Positions 41,709 to 51,771 of a stretch of DNA of 64,000 nt are shown one piece after another (position 1 is the stretch's first letter; every line of letters starts with the position of its first letter). This DNA comes from JAISFI01 sp031553775 (GTDB lineage: Bacteria > Bacteroidota > Bacteroidia > Bacteroidales > Azobacteroidaceae), in contig JAVBLA010000048.1 of assembly GCA_031553775.1 (NCBI GenBank), forward strand, positions 1-64,000, in the 5' to 3' direction. Position numbers and translations under genes: made by a program. Below the pieces are notes generated by a model. It ran no database searches. It saw nothing but the letters and a program-made list of their open reading frames with translations, and was not told the DNA's origin.

Positions 41709-42674
41709 ATGAAAGTTAATGAAGCTCTTATAAGTGCTTTGAAAAATAAGACTTCGCAGGATGAAAATCCTGTTGATTTACTTACAGATATCATCCCTAT
41801 GAGCAAAGAAGCGGCATATCGCAGATTAAGGGGTGAAATTAGCCTGACACTGGATGAGGCCGTACGCATTGCGAAAAAATTGCAAATTTCAATAGATAAT
41901 CTGATTGGAATTGAAGAATCTAACGAATATTGTTTTAAAGTAGGGTTGCTGATGTCTTCGGATCCGTTAGATGCATACTTTAAGTTAGTAAATACTATTA
42001 CTGATGCATTGAAACTTTTAGTTAATGATCCATGTGCTTTTATTTATACAGTTCCGAATGTACTTCCTCTTAATTGTGTGGATTTTGCCATGTTAAATAA
42101 ATTCAGGTCATATAAGTGGTTGTATCATATACAACATGCCAATCATCGATTGTGCCTTGCAGATATTGAAATTCCTCAAAAGATAATAGACATACAGCAG
42201 GAATGTTTTAATGTATTAAAACAAATTCAAACGTTTACTATCTGGGATCAGGATTTATGTCTTCACATGATAGACGATTTAAAGTATTTCCTGAAACTAC
42301 AGGTAATTTCTCCGGAAGAAGGGTATCAGATAAAAGAAGAATTTTTAGCTTATATGGATCAGTTTGAGGAAATAGTTATTCAGGGCCGCTACCCGGATGG
42401 AAAGCAGCAACTGGTATATATTTCGGATGCTTATTTAGATGCTGCTTACGATTATCTGGAAGCAACCGATTTTATGGCATGTTCCCTCAACGTATATGGT
42501 TTGGATTATTTTTCCTGCCAGCATAAAAATATCTGTGAAATGCATAAAAAATGGATAGAATCGATTATGCGCTACTCTACATTGATATCGAGAAGCGGTG
42601 AAAGACGACGCCGCGAGTTTTTTAATGAACAACGGGCATTAATCAAAGGATTACAATTAGTTGATTTATTTTAA
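41709..42674 (+). CDS. Helix-turn-helix regulator of unknown target
   Basis: A 321-residue cytoplasmic protein: an N-terminal helix-turn-helix of the Cro/CI kind (about 20-65, with K-E-A-A-Y-R-R-L-R-G-E-I and A-V-R-I-A-K-K-L) and a long alpha-helical C-terminal domain of unknown fold. Such regulators occur in many Bacteroidales copies. It is AT-rich relative to its neighbours. Being upstream of copA it could regulate it, but the genes have separate signals and nothing confirms a link. Confidence 0.7.
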   Translation: MKVNEALISALKNKTSQDENPVDLLTDIIPMSKEAAYRRLRGEISLTLDEAVRIAKKLQISIDNLIGIEESNEYCFKVGLLMSSDPLDAYFKLVNTITDALKLLVNDPCAFIYTVPNVLPLNCVDFAMLNKFRSYKWLYHIQHANHRLCLADIEIPQKIIDIQQECFNVLKQIQTFTIWDQDLCLHMIDDLKYFLKLQVISPEEGYQIKEEFLAYMDQFEEIVIQGRYPDGKQQLVYISDAYLDAAYDYLEATDFMACSLNVYGLDYFSCQHKNICEMHKKWIESIMRYSTLISRSGERRRREFFNEQRALIKGLQLVDLF

Positions 42675-42706
42675 CAATTTGATAAGACATTTTTCTTTTG
42701 AAAAAC

Positions 42707-42737
42707 TTGCAAGTGTAAATCAAATATGTTACTTTTG
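42707..42737 (+). promoter_or_regulatory. Promoter with overlapping palindrome upstream of copA
   Basis: TTG (42707-42709), 20 nt, TACTTTTG (42730-42737). The perfect palindrome ACTTGCAAGT (42705-42714) covers the TTG box and is a candidate operator. No ordinary gene starts directly after it. Confidence 0.65.
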
Positions 42738-42791
42738 CACTGAGGTTAAAGTTTTCATAATTGCAAGGTTTAGGGTTATAAGAGTTTTTTT

Positions 42792-42839
42792 ATGAAGAGA
42801 AAGCAGGAGCAAGTGATTTGTCCCTGCTTTTGTTTTTAA
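42792..42839 (+). CDS. Possible 15-residue Cys-rich leader peptide
   Basis: A short ORF, M-K-R-K-Q-E-Q-V-I-C-P-C-F-C-F, with three Cys codons near its end. It lies wholly inside the leader and covers both arms of the terminator at 42800-42836. Translation through it would disturb the terminator. It could be a chance ORF; the position and Cys content upstream of a copper ATPase are the only support. Confidence 0.3.
   Translation: MKRKQEQVICPCFCF
42800..42836 (+). terminator. Terminator/attenuator in the copA leader
   Basis: An 8-bp stem AAAGCAGG (42800-42807) with CCTGCTTT (42823-42830), a 15-nt loop, then TGTTTTT. Together with the promoter at 42707-42737 it would define a transcript of about 95 nt, either a small RNA or an attenuated leader of copA. 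Confidence 0.7.
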
Positions 42840-42997
42840 ACCAATTCCTCTTTTCTATGTTTTATATTAGGAATTTGTTTAAGTATGACTCGCTCTTAAA
42901 CATGTTTTTTTAACAGTAAAAAAGGCAGAATCACTACATAATGAATAACCTTGTAGTAATATAATTTTTCCCGAATTGAATTTTATATACTAAAATA

Positions 42998-45205
42998 ATG
43001 ACGCAACACACCATAAAAAAAACATTTCCGGCACTTAACATGCATTGTGCCTCTTGTGCAGCGAATGTACAGCGAACTTTAGAACAACAACCCGGAGTAA
43101 TGGAGGCTTCGGTTAATTTTGCCTCTAAAATGGCTACTGTCAGTTACAATCCACAGAAAGTATCTCCGGAAAATCTGCAGGCTGCAGTCCGGAAGGCAGG
43201 ATATGATATCCTGTTGGAAGATGGAGATGAGGCCATTAGTATAATGGATCAGATTCAGCTTGAAAGATTGCGTACCCTAAAGCAGAAAAGTATTACTGCC
43301 CTGATACTATCGATACCTGTATTTATTATCAGCATGTTTTTTATGAATATTCCCTATGCCGGGTATATTGTTTGGGCATTATCTACCCCTGTGATTTTTT
43401 ATGCAGGCAGACAGTTTTATACCGGTGCGGTCAAGCAATTGAAGAATAAGTCTGCCAATATGGATACATTAGTCGCATTAAGTACTGGGGTGGCTTATCT
43501 TTTCAGTGTTTTTAATATTTTTTTTCCACAATACCTGGAAAGTAAGGGTATGCATGCCCATTATTATTTTGAGGCTGCCGCTGTAATTATTACTTTTCTT
43601 TTGATCGGACGCTTATTAGAAGAAAATGCCAAATTACAGGTGTCTTCCGCCATCAAGAAGCTAATGGGTTTACAACCGGATACAGTAGTAGTAATCCATC
43701 CTGACGGAGTACAACAAGAAGTATCCATCAAAGAAATCAGAACCAGTGCCCATATATTGTTGAAACCGGGAGAAAGGATTCCTGTGGATGGTTTTTTGAT
43801 TTCAGGAACTTCGTTTGTCGACGAAAATATGATCAGCGGAGAATCTGTTCCGGTTGAAAAGCAGGCGGGCGACCGCGTATATGCCGGTACAGTCAACCAA
43901 AAAGGAAGTTTTGTCTTTGAAGCGGATAAAGTAGGTCAACAAACTTTACTGGCGCAAATTATCCGGCATGTGCAGGAAGCGCAGGCAGGAAAAATTCCGG
44001 TACAAAAACTGGCAGATAAAATTGTTTCCGTGTTTGTCCCGGCTGTTCTTTCTATCGCTGCAATTACTTTTATTTGCTGGGTGATTTGGGGAGGAGCAGA
44101 TGCTTTGACACATGGAATTACAGCATTTGTGTCTGTGCTGATTATTGCCTGTCCCTGTGCTTTGGGTTTAGCCACACCGATTGCAGTGATGTCTGGTATG
44201 GATAAAGGAGCATCGCAGGGTATTCTGATCAAAGATGCCGCCAGCCTGGAGTTGGCAAAATCGCTCAATGTTATTGTCTTTGATAAAACCGGTACTCTCA
44301 CGAAAGGAAAGCCGGTAACTGATGATATTTACTGGTTACAGGATGATGAATACTTACACCGGGTACTTGCTAATCTGGAACGATATTCAGAGCATCCGCT
44401 GGCAGAGGCGGTGATAGTGTATCTGGGTGAGCAGGATCCACTTCCGGTTGCTAATTTCCGGAGTATTCCAGGGAGAGGAGCTACAGCGCAAGTGAATGGA
44501 AAAGTATATTTTGTAGGAAATCAAACATTTCTGAAAGAGAATAATATACAGATAGCAAATTCTCTCCGGGAACGTGAAAAATCGTTTTATGATGTTTCTG
44601 ATAGTATCGTCTGGTTTTCGAATGAACAGGAGGCATTGGCAGTTATCGGTATTGCAGACCAGATTAAACCGGAATCTGCTGAAGCGATCCGGCAAATACA
44701 ACAGATGGGAATAGAAACGTATTTGTTGACCGGAGATAATGAGCATGTGGCGCGTCAGGTGGCCCGGATACTCAACATCGATCAATACCAGGCAGGAGTT
44801 ACTCCGGAAGGTAAAGTCTCGTTTATTAAAGAAATACAGAAACAACACAAGGTGGTTGCTATGGTAGGTGACGGGATTAACGACAGTGCAGCCCTGGCAC
44901 AGGCCGATATGAGTATCGCTATGGGTAAAGGGAGTGATATTGCCATGGATGTTTCATCGATGACAATTGTTTCCAACGACTTACGAAAAATACCTCTTGC
45001 TATCCGTTTGTCGGGACAAACAATTTCGGCTATCCGGCAGAATCTGTTCTGGGCCTTTATTTACAATGTGGTTGGAATCCCCATTGCCGCGGGTATTTTA
45101 TATCCTGTTTCAGGTTTTATGCTGAATCCGATGATTGCCGGCTTAGCCATGGCGCTCAGTAGTATTAGCGTAGTAATAAATAGCCTGAGGATCAGGGGAA
45201 AATAG
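42998..45205 (+). CDS. copA: Copper-translocating P-type ATPase
   Basis: Inner-membrane P1B-type ATPase exporting Cu(I). The 735-residue protein has one N-terminal heavy-metal domain with M-H-C-A-S-C (Cys17, Cys20), eight predicted membrane helices, the CPC ion motif (385-387), phosphorylated D-K-T-G-T (Asp429), an HP motif (S-E-H-P-L) and G-D-G-I-N-D. A Cu(I) rather than Zn preference is inferred from the CPC with late N and M-x-x-S membrane residues. Its 3' end overlaps the convergent S9 peptidase gene by 14 nt. Confidence 0.93.
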   Translation: MTQHTIKKTFPALNMHCASCAANVQRTLEQQPGVMEASVNFASKMATVSYNPQKVSPENLQAAVRKAGYDILLEDGDEAISIMDQIQLERLRTLKQKSITALILSIPVFIISMFFMNIPYAGYIVWALSTPVIFYAGRQFYTGAVKQLKNKSANMDTLVALSTGVAYLFSVFNIFFPQYLESKGMHAHYYFEAAAVIITFLLIGRLLEENAKLQVSSAIKKLMGLQPDTVVVIHPDGVQQEVSIKEIRTSAHILLKPGERIPVDGFLISGTSFVDENMISGESVPVEKQAGDRVYAGTVNQKGSFVFEADKVGQQTLLAQIIRHVQEAQAGKIPVQKLADKIVSVFVPAVLSIAAITFICWVIWGGADALTHGITAFVSVLIIACPCALGLATPIAVMSGMDKGASQGILIKDAASLELAKSLNVIVFDKTGTLTKGKPVTDDIYWLQDDEYLHRVLANLERYSEHPLAEAVIVYLGEQDPLPVANFRSIPGRGATAQVNGKVYFVGNQTFLKENNIQIANSLREREKSFYDVSDSIVWFSNEQEALAVIGIADQIKPESAEAIRQIQQMGIETYLLTGDNEHVARQVARILNIDQYQAGVTPEGKVSFIKEIQKQHKVVAMVGDGINDSAALAQADMSIAMGKGSDIAMDVSSMTIVSNDLRKIPLAIRLSGQTISAIRQNLFWAFIYNVVGIPIAAGILYPVSGFMLNPMIAGLAMALSSISVVINSLRIRGK

Positions 45206-47717
45206 TATTCCACCAGGTTGGCTCGTCTTTTAACCATTTGGCAAACCAGGCAAAAATACTGTTATTCCAGTCCAATCGTTTTTTGTAAGCATTAATCCCA
45301 TGGTTTTCTCCTTCTACCTGGATAAATTCAACAGGTTTTCCTAAAATTTTAAGGGCATTGAACATTTGTATGCTTTCGCCGAGAGGAACATTTGTATCGA
45401 CTGTTCCATGCAGGAGAAGGAGAGGAGTATTGATTTTATCGGCATGAAAGAGAGGACTTTGCTCCACATACAGCTCAGGATTGTTCCAGGGGTAGCTGTC
45501 GGCACTGGCAGTTCCGCTGTAGGAATATCCCCAATAGCCTTCTCCCCAGTAGCTGGCAATATTACTGATTCCCGCATGTGAAACAGCTGCTGCAAAAATA
45601 TCAGTTCTCGTTTGCAGGTATTGTGTCATAAACCCACCGTATGAAGCTCCGATACAACCTATTTTCTCCTGGTTTACAAAAGTATGTTCTTTGCAGAAGA
45701 GAAGGGTGCCTTCTATGATTTCATCGGCTGTTTGTTTGCCCCAGGCATTCACGTGGCGGGCTGAAAATTCCTGTCCGTAGCCGATCGTTCCGCTCGGTTG
45801 CAAAGTGTAAACCACATATCCCAGGGCAGCATAGGCATGTAGCGGATATTTCATTTCAAACAACCGGGGAGTAGGAGTTGTGCCTCCATAATAATACACG
45901 ATCAATGGATATTTTTTGGATGCATCGAACCCCGGGGGAAGATAGTATCTTCCATGAATCGTGGTTCCTCCTGAAGAGTTGAAATTCCAGTCGGTAACCT
46001 CTCCCAATGCAATATCTTTCAGGCTTTCGCCCATCGGATCGGCCAATAGAACAGATCTCAGACTTTTTAAATCGACAGTATACAAACGGTTGGAATTGGA
46101 TACGCTTTGTCCGTAGTAAATGGCGATCCTTTCTTTCTCAGCTAATGAAAATTTGGAAACTATATCTTCAGCTAATGGCAATTGTTCGAATTTCTTTGTT
46201 GCAGGATCGTATCGGTAGACCTTTTCATAATCTCCATCTACGGTACGCAGGTAAATCATCTGGTCTTTTTTATTCCAGGCCATTCCGGAAATACTGGGAT
46301 TGAAATCTTTGCTGATGGGATCAACCGACCGGGTGGTTATATCCATAATAAAGGCTTGTCCGTCGTATGCGTTGGCTATCTGTCCCGGCAGGATGTTTTC
46401 CCCGGCTTTGTTAAAAGATTCCGGCATCCCTTCAAACAATATTTTCTTTCCATCGGGAGAAAAGACTCCTTTCCCGATATATTTTTCATCTTTTACCAAC
46501 GTATCGGTATGCCATGTCTGTAAATCGGTAAGGAAAAAAGAATACTTGGAAAAAGGACGTGCGTTCAAGTCTCTTTCATAAGTATAAAATAGTAGTTTGC
46601 GGCTGTCTCTGCTGATATCTGAGGCAAAAGCATCCGTATGTCCGAATGTGATCCGTTCGAGTGTCTTATCCGAGAAACGATAGCGATAGAGTGATCCTCT
46701 GTCACGGAATCCGGCAATCCGGTCATCAGGCTCCTGTAGGCGTTTAAGCGATCCGGAGACTTCCTGTGCTTTATCTTTTTTGCGGATGATCAGGTATTGT
46801 TCGTCAGGAGTAATGGTTGCCGATTCGATTTCCAAACCTTCGGCCAGTACGGTTTCTTGCGAATCGGATATATTAAAAGCTACCAGGTTGTAATTGATTT
46901 TTCCGGCTCTCCAGAAACAGATACGATCGGAAGAGGGCATCCAGAATGGTTTTTCCGACGAAGGAAAGCGGCAGATCAAACGGTTATTCCTGATTTCACG
47001 GAGTTCATGTACGGAATATGATTTTTCGGTTGAATAAAATTCCCGGTAGCTTGCGAGGAAGTATTTTCCGGAAGGAGAGACTGAAGCATCCGTCAACTTA
47101 TATCCCTCAATAATGTCATACAGGGTTAGCCTTCGTTTTTCTTCAACGTCTGCAGTGCACTGTGCAAGTGTGTCTGATTGCAGTTTCAGCTGGCTTTTTA
47201 GTCGGATGGTATCATTTTTACCGGCAGTTGTAAGATATTTGACAGTAATGGCATACCGGGAGGGAAGCATACTCAGGTTGACATATACAGGATCGGCATC
47301 ATCCATATTTCTGGCAGCATAGGTATTGCTTCCTTCCTTTTTTCCGTTTACAAAAACTTCAAAAAAACCGGTTCCCTGTATTGCTAATTGAGCTTTAACA
47401 TATCTGTCGGCATCTATATGGAAAGAAAACAGATGGAAAGCGTTATGAACCGAATCCTGAGGTAAGAGTATAATCCCACTGGTATCAGCCGATAGAACGG
47501 TAATTGATTTGTTTGCCTGGTCGATATCTATTTCCGTTTGTAACAGGTTTTTATCCGACCAGCTATTGTTATTGACATCTGCCTGGTCAATTATCAGGGG
47601 ATTGTGGATAACAAACGGGCCTGCGTACCGGTATTTTCCGGCGATAGTTTCTTTTACTGCCTGAAGTGATAGGGCGAAGCTTAATAAACTGAAAAATAAA
47701 ACAATTGATCTAGTCAT
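45192..47717 (-). CDS. Prolyl oligopeptidase family (S9) serine peptidase
   Basis: An exported 841-residue peptidase: signal peptide (1-19, S-L-Q-A), beta-propeller region (about 200-590) and C-terminal alpha/beta-hydrolase with G-A-S-Y-G-G (Ser692), H-G-T-V-D-T-N-V-P (Asp) and G-E-N-H-G (His). It is similar to acylaminoacyl-peptidase/DPP-like enzymes acting on short peptides. It is downstream of ispE on the same strand with a 33-nt gap and ends within the copA gene. Confidence 0.92.
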   Translation of the reverse strand: MTRSIVLFFSLLSFALSLQAVKETIAGKYRYAGPFVIHNPLIIDQADVNNNSWSDKNLLQTEIDIDQANKSITVLSADTSGIILLPQDSVHNAFHLFSFHIDADRYVKAQLAIQGTGFFEVFVNGKKEGSNTYAARNMDDADPVYVNLSMLPSRYAITVKYLTTAGKNDTIRLKSQLKLQSDTLAQCTADVEEKRRLTLYDIIEGYKLTDASVSPSGKYFLASYREFYSTEKSYSVHELREIRNNRLICRFPSSEKPFWMPSSDRICFWRAGKINYNLVAFNISDSQETVLAEGLEIESATITPDEQYLIIRKKDKAQEVSGSLKRLQEPDDRIAGFRDRGSLYRYRFSDKTLERITFGHTDAFASDISRDSRKLLFYTYERDLNARPFSKYSFFLTDLQTWHTDTLVKDEKYIGKGVFSPDGKKILFEGMPESFNKAGENILPGQIANAYDGQAFIMDITTRSVDPISKDFNPSISGMAWNKKDQMIYLRTVDGDYEKVYRYDPATKKFEQLPLAEDIVSKFSLAEKERIAIYYGQSVSNSNRLYTVDLKSLRSVLLADPMGESLKDIALGEVTDWNFNSSGGTTIHGRYYLPPGFDASKKYPLIVYYYGGTTPTPRLFEMKYPLHAYAALGYVVYTLQPSGTIGYGQEFSARHVNAWGKQTADEIIEGTLLFCKEHTFVNQEKIGCIGASYGGFMTQYLQTRTDIFAAAVSHAGISNIASYWGEGYWGYSYSGTASADSYPWNNPELYVEQSPLFHADKINTPLLLLHGTVDTNVPLGESIQMFNALKILGKPVEFIQVEGENHGINAYKKRLDWNNSIFAWFAKWLKDEPTWWNTIFP

Positions 47718-47750
47718 AGATTCTAATGATTAATGCAAAAAAAAAACAGA

Positions 47751-48563
47751 TTAAAGAACACTCCAATAGGAATCGGAAAATTTTAATGTTTCAGGTAAGT
47801 CTGCCGGTGACCTGAAAATACCATATACGGAAGATCCGGATCCGGACATGGATGCGTAGACAGCTCCCATTTCGTATAGACCGTTTTTGAGGGTTTGAAT
47901 AGCCGGGTATTGAGCAAATATACCGGATTCGAAATCATTTACCATAGCTTCCTTCCAATTTTCGATGGGCATTCGGATGATACTTTTCAGCGAAATTTCC
48001 GGGTGCCGGGGCTTTACCATGGCATAAGCTTCTTTGGTAGAGATGTGGATATCTGGTTTAACGATCAGTAAATGGTACCCTTTCAAGGAACAATCGATGT
48101 TTTCGAAAAGATTACCGATACCACTTGCAAAAACCGGTTTATTCCGGATGAAAAAGGCACAATCGGCACCTATTAGTGCTGCCAGCGATTCTAATTCATC
48201 TTCGGATATATGCAGTCCGGCAAAATCATTCATCAGTTTCAGCATACAGGCCGCATCGGCAGAACCTCCTCCTAAACCAGCTCCAAAGGGAATTTTTTTT
48301 AACAAATGGATGTCAACTTCCGGAAGCATATACTTCCCCGATAACAGGCGGTATGCTTTCATAACCAGATTATCGGAAGGATTGCCATCGACAGGGATAC
48401 CTGTTTGCCTGAAAATGCCTTCTTCTCCCCGGGCGTCAGTTACTTCAAGAGCATCCCGGATATCTACCGGATAAAAAATTGTTTCTATGTTATGGTAGCC
48501 ATCCGGTCTTTTTGAAACAATATTCAATCCGAGATTAATCTTTGCATTTGGAAAACAAATCAT
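47751..48563 (-). CDS. ispE: 4-diphosphocytidyl-2-C-methyl-D-erythritol kinase
   Basis: MEP-pathway GHMP kinase phosphorylating CDP-ME on the way to isoprenoids. The 270-residue protein has A-K-I-N-L-G-L at the start and the ATP-binding P-F-G-A-G-L-G-G-G-S-A-D. Intact length. It is followed by the S9 peptidase gene. A -7-like TATTTTTG lies at 48590-48583. Confidence 0.95.
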   Translation of the reverse strand: MICFPNAKINLGLNIVSKRPDGYHNIETIFYPVDIRDALEVTDARGEEGIFRQTGIPVDGNPSDNLVMKAYRLLSGKYMLPEVDIHLLKKIPFGAGLGGGSADAACMLKLMNDFAGLHISEDELESLAALIGADCAFFIRNKPVFASGIGNLFENIDCSLKGYHLLIVKPDIHISTKEAYAMVKPRHPEISLKSIIRMPIENWKEAMVNDFESGIFAQYPAIQTLKNGLYEMGAVYASMSGSGSSVYGIFRSPADLPETLKFSDSYWSVL

Positions 48564-48910
48564 GATTTTGCAGAATTTCTTGCAAAAATAAAAACAAAAG
48601 GTGATAGATATATGTTATTATATAAATTTTTAATGTGGAGGTATAGTAATAATAAATAATAAGGCGGTAATTCTCAAATATTCACAAGCCTGAATATACA
48701 AACACTGATAGAACATTTATTTTCAGACATACATTTACATACTAAATACACATTCATTGTAAGTAGGTTGAAGGGTGCCGGGCGCACCCTTTGTTTGTTT
48801 ATGAGCAAAATAATCATTTAAAGTCGCCGGATACACATTCCCCTGCAGTTTTCTGATTTCTCTCCCTACTTTTACTGCATATTCAATTATTTCAATTAAT
48901 TTTACTTTTT
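48564..48910. other. 347-nt spacer between ispE and the sensor kinase
   Basis: AT-rich. It contains a terminator-like hairpin AAGGGTGC (48771-48778) with GCACCCTT (48784-48791), a 5-nt loop, then TTGTTTGTTT. Nothing upstream of it on the plus strand codes for protein, so it would end either a short unrecognised RNA or an antisense transcript. The remaining bases show no clear gene. Confidence 0.45.
48771..48802 (+). terminator. Orphan terminator-like hairpin
   Basis: Stem AAGGGTGC/GCACCCTT, loop CGGGC, then TTGTTTGTTT (plus strand). No protein gene precedes it on that strand. Confidence 0.45.
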
Positions 48911-51730
48911 ATGAAAACAAAACTATTGTTTATTTTCAGTGCTTTGTTATTGGGAACTGTTCAGGCACAACAAAAAACGTCCTGGTCCGATTTACGCAAA
49001 GGTGATTGGCTTACCCTGGAATATTCCCGTTACTACTGGAATGGTCCTGTTATTGATTTTAGAATTGAGAATTCGCACCGGATCGATTTCAAAGTTACGG
49101 TTTTGGACAAAAAAGGAGATGTGTTGCAACTTTCCTTCAAGCCTTTCCATATATTTTGTTCAAAAGATCAGGAAAAAGACCGTACTTATTCTTTCTTTGA
49201 TTCATCTTTTCCGGTTTTTTCTCTCAGGGATTTAGGGATGGGAAGAAGTCTTTATAATGGCATGGAAGATTCTGTTATTGTTAGCTTGAATATGCATACT
49301 TTTCAGTTGGCTGACACTATTTTTGTTTTGAAGGATATATATTGGCAGTATGGATTGGATAGATTACCCTATGGTATCGAAGGAAAATCTTTTAAACAAT
49401 ATGGGTATTCTACATCTTGGTCTTCTCCCAGGGATATTTTTAAAGACTTATTTGAAAAATGTTTTGATACCGGATTGAAGAATAAATTTCCTTTAGCATC
49501 GGAAAATACTTCTGTTCAGTTACGGGTAACCGATGCTTCTTTCCGTCTTCCTCCTAATGTAAAAATACTCCTTTCTTCTGCGGGAAAATTCGATAAAAGT
49601 ATTTCTGAACAGTCATCGTTTTTTTATGATTTATCGTTGAATTATCCCCAATGGTACAGAGTAAATGCCGAAGGTTTGATTTCTCATCGTCCGGATAATG
49701 CCGGAAATATTCTGTTCGAATGTTTTATTCCTCAGCCGCTTGCGGCTAATTTATTCAGAAAGGAAGAAAGTCCGTTGCTTCCGGAAAAAATACCTCTATT
49801 ACTAACTCCGGGCGATTCTATTCGTATATTCCTGAATGCAAACGGAAAGGTTGCTTATACGGGAGAAGGTGCAATCAATTGCTCTTATCAGTTGGAGTTG
49901 GAAGAAAAGCGACCCACTTTAAGACAAACTATGGATTTGAATGATCAAAAAGATCAAATATCATTAGATGATTTTCTTACATTATTAACTTCAACTTACA
50001 AGCCGTTATGGAAAAAATATGAAGGGAAAGTTTCCCCTTACTGGTTTAGATCTTCTCAGTTGTCTTACCGGTATCAATATATTAATGCATTCCTGTACTA
50101 CAAACAGAAAGGGCCGCTTATTGCCAACCGGGTACTACAGTTGTCCATCCCGTGGGAAGATGCTGAGATTCAATCGTTAAAACCTTTTATAGATTATATG
50201 TACCAACCAGAAGGATACGAAAATTTCTTAAAAATGTTTTGTACATACAAAATAGAAGATTTGAACCGGGAAGTATTGACAAGCAGGCCTCCATCTATAT
50301 TTCATAGCCTTGACTGGTACTATTTGATTCATTCGCTCTTTTCCGGTTATCCCAGATATTTTTTATTGATGGAGAATCTGAAATATATGATGATAGGCAA
50401 CTCTTTGAGCTATTCTGAGAGGGAGTATAGAGATTTCATAACGACCTATAATCATCCAATGTTGTTACATGAGATAGAAAATATTCGCCGGACACTTCTT
50501 CCGATAGAACCGGGGCAGAATATTCGGGATTTACATCTAAAAACCGAAAAATACATTCCATTAGATAAAACCGGTGAGAAATATATTTTTCTGAAGATCG
50601 GAAATCAGAGAATGGAAATTCCTGAGAATTTTTCTAATGCGCCATCGGGTGTTACTTATAGAAGTCCTATCCTCCAGCAAAATGAAAATGCTGATTGGAG
50701 TCTTTCCAGTTATTTTTTGCCATTCTTAAGACGATTTGAGTATTCTGATCTCAATGATAAGATTATTTTTTGTCATATTTTTCCGACTGAAGAAAAAGAC
50801 CGGTTGACAACAAAGCAGAAAGAAAGTGGTGATTATCTTTTTGCCGATATGCAGGAAATATTGTCCGATCAGGACACACTTCGTATCTATCACTATGATC
50901 GTGATGCTTTTTTTCTGATTCGTAGTGATGGTACTATTCTATCCAGGTCGTTTAAATTCAGCCGGTTAAATTCTATTTTCGATTTAATCCGTGAGGATAT
51001 GAACCGTCCGAGGGAGTCGAAGACTGAAGTTAATTATGTTGTCATATTTTCTATCATTTTTTCCATATTGTCGGTAGCGATAGTCGTTTATAAAGTAAGA
51101 ATCCGGTCTTTTCGAAAAAGAGAAGAGCGCAAGCGCCTGATTTCCGAACTCAAGCTTAAAGCGATCCGTTCCCAAATGAATCCACATTTTATTTTCAATG
51201 CCCTGGCATCTATCCAGCATTTGATCAATCAGCAAAAAAATGAAGAAGCGAATGAATATTTGCTTAAATTTGCACAACTGTTAAGGGCAGTGCTCGATTC
51301 TTCCGAAAGGAAACTGATTCCTTTGTCGGAAGAGATCAAACAAATCGATCTTTATTTGTATCTGGAGCAGTTACGAGTGCCATTTACTTATCAGATCCGG
51401 GTCGATGACCAGATCCGGACAGATGATGAATCTATTCCGGGTATGTTGATCCAGCCGATAGTGGAAAACGCAGTTATCCACGGTATAACTCCCGGTAACG
51501 CAGGAAATATTGATATTCATTTCAGCATGGAGGACAAAATCCTCCGTGTTGAAATTACCGACGATGGTCCCGGTTTCGATCCTTCTGTTTTTTCTCCTAA
51601 AGGATTCGGTTTGAAAGCCACCCGGGAACGTCTTGAGATATTAAACAGGGAATTTAATACAACCATCGGCATGGCAATAGAAACCAACATTCCCCAAGGA
51701 ACCAAAGTAATTATTTCTATTCCAGTATAA
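48911..51730 (+). CDS. LytS/YehU-type sensor histidine kinase with large extracytoplasmic domain
   Basis: A 939-residue sensor: signal peptide (1-20, V-Q-A-Q), about 680 residues of exported domain that I cannot assign, one membrane helix (about 706-728), and a cytoplasmic histidine-kinase part with S-Q-M-N-P-H-F-I-F-N (phospho-acceptor His759) and an HATPase domain with D-D-G-P-G-F. It controls the LytTR response regulator encoded 76 nt downstream. The exported domain has no known ligand. Confidence 0.87.
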   Translation: MKTKLLFIFSALLLGTVQAQQKTSWSDLRKGDWLTLEYSRYYWNGPVIDFRIENSHRIDFKVTVLDKKGDVLQLSFKPFHIFCSKDQEKDRTYSFFDSSFPVFSLRDLGMGRSLYNGMEDSVIVSLNMHTFQLADTIFVLKDIYWQYGLDRLPYGIEGKSFKQYGYSTSWSSPRDIFKDLFEKCFDTGLKNKFPLASENTSVQLRVTDASFRLPPNVKILLSSAGKFDKSISEQSSFFYDLSLNYPQWYRVNAEGLISHRPDNAGNILFECFIPQPLAANLFRKEESPLLPEKIPLLLTPGDSIRIFLNANGKVAYTGEGAINCSYQLELEEKRPTLRQTMDLNDQKDQISLDDFLTLLTSTYKPLWKKYEGKVSPYWFRSSQLSYRYQYINAFLYYKQKGPLIANRVLQLSIPWEDAEIQSLKPFIDYMYQPEGYENFLKMFCTYKIEDLNREVLTSRPPSIFHSLDWYYLIHSLFSGYPRYFLLMENLKYMMIGNSLSYSEREYRDFITTYNHPMLLHEIENIRRTLLPIEPGQNIRDLHLKTEKYIPLDKTGEKYIFLKIGNQRMEIPENFSNAPSGVTYRSPILQQNENADWSLSSYFLPFLRRFEYSDLNDKIIFCHIFPTEEKDRLTTKQKESGDYLFADMQEILSDQDTLRIYHYDRDAFFLIRSDGTILSRSFKFSRLNSIFDLIREDMNRPRESKTEVNYVVIFSIIFSILSVAIVVYKVRIRSFRKREERKRLISELKLKAIRSQMNPHFIFNALASIQHLINQQKNEEANEYLLKFAQLLRAVLDSSERKLIPLSEEIKQIDLYLYLEQLRVPFTYQIRVDDQIRTDDESIPGMLIQPIVENAVIHGITPGNAGNIDIHFSMEDKILRVEITDDGPGFDPSVFSPKGFGLKATRERLEILNREFNTTIGMAIETNIPQGTKVIISIPV

Positions 51731-51771
51731 AAAATGTGGATCAAATTACCAGTTAATGACTTCCATTTAAT

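Larger units (their letters stand above)
42675..42997. other. 323-nt gene-poor spacer upstream of copA
   Basis: Holds, in order, a strong promoter (42707-42737) overlapping the perfect palindrome ACTTGCAAGT (42705-42714), a leader with a 15-codon ORF, a terminator (42800-42836), a GTTTAAG/CTTAAAC hairpin (42877-42883, 42895-42901), the palindrome AAACATGTTT (42898-42907), and AT-rich sequence without clear features up to the copA ATG. Confidence 0.7.
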
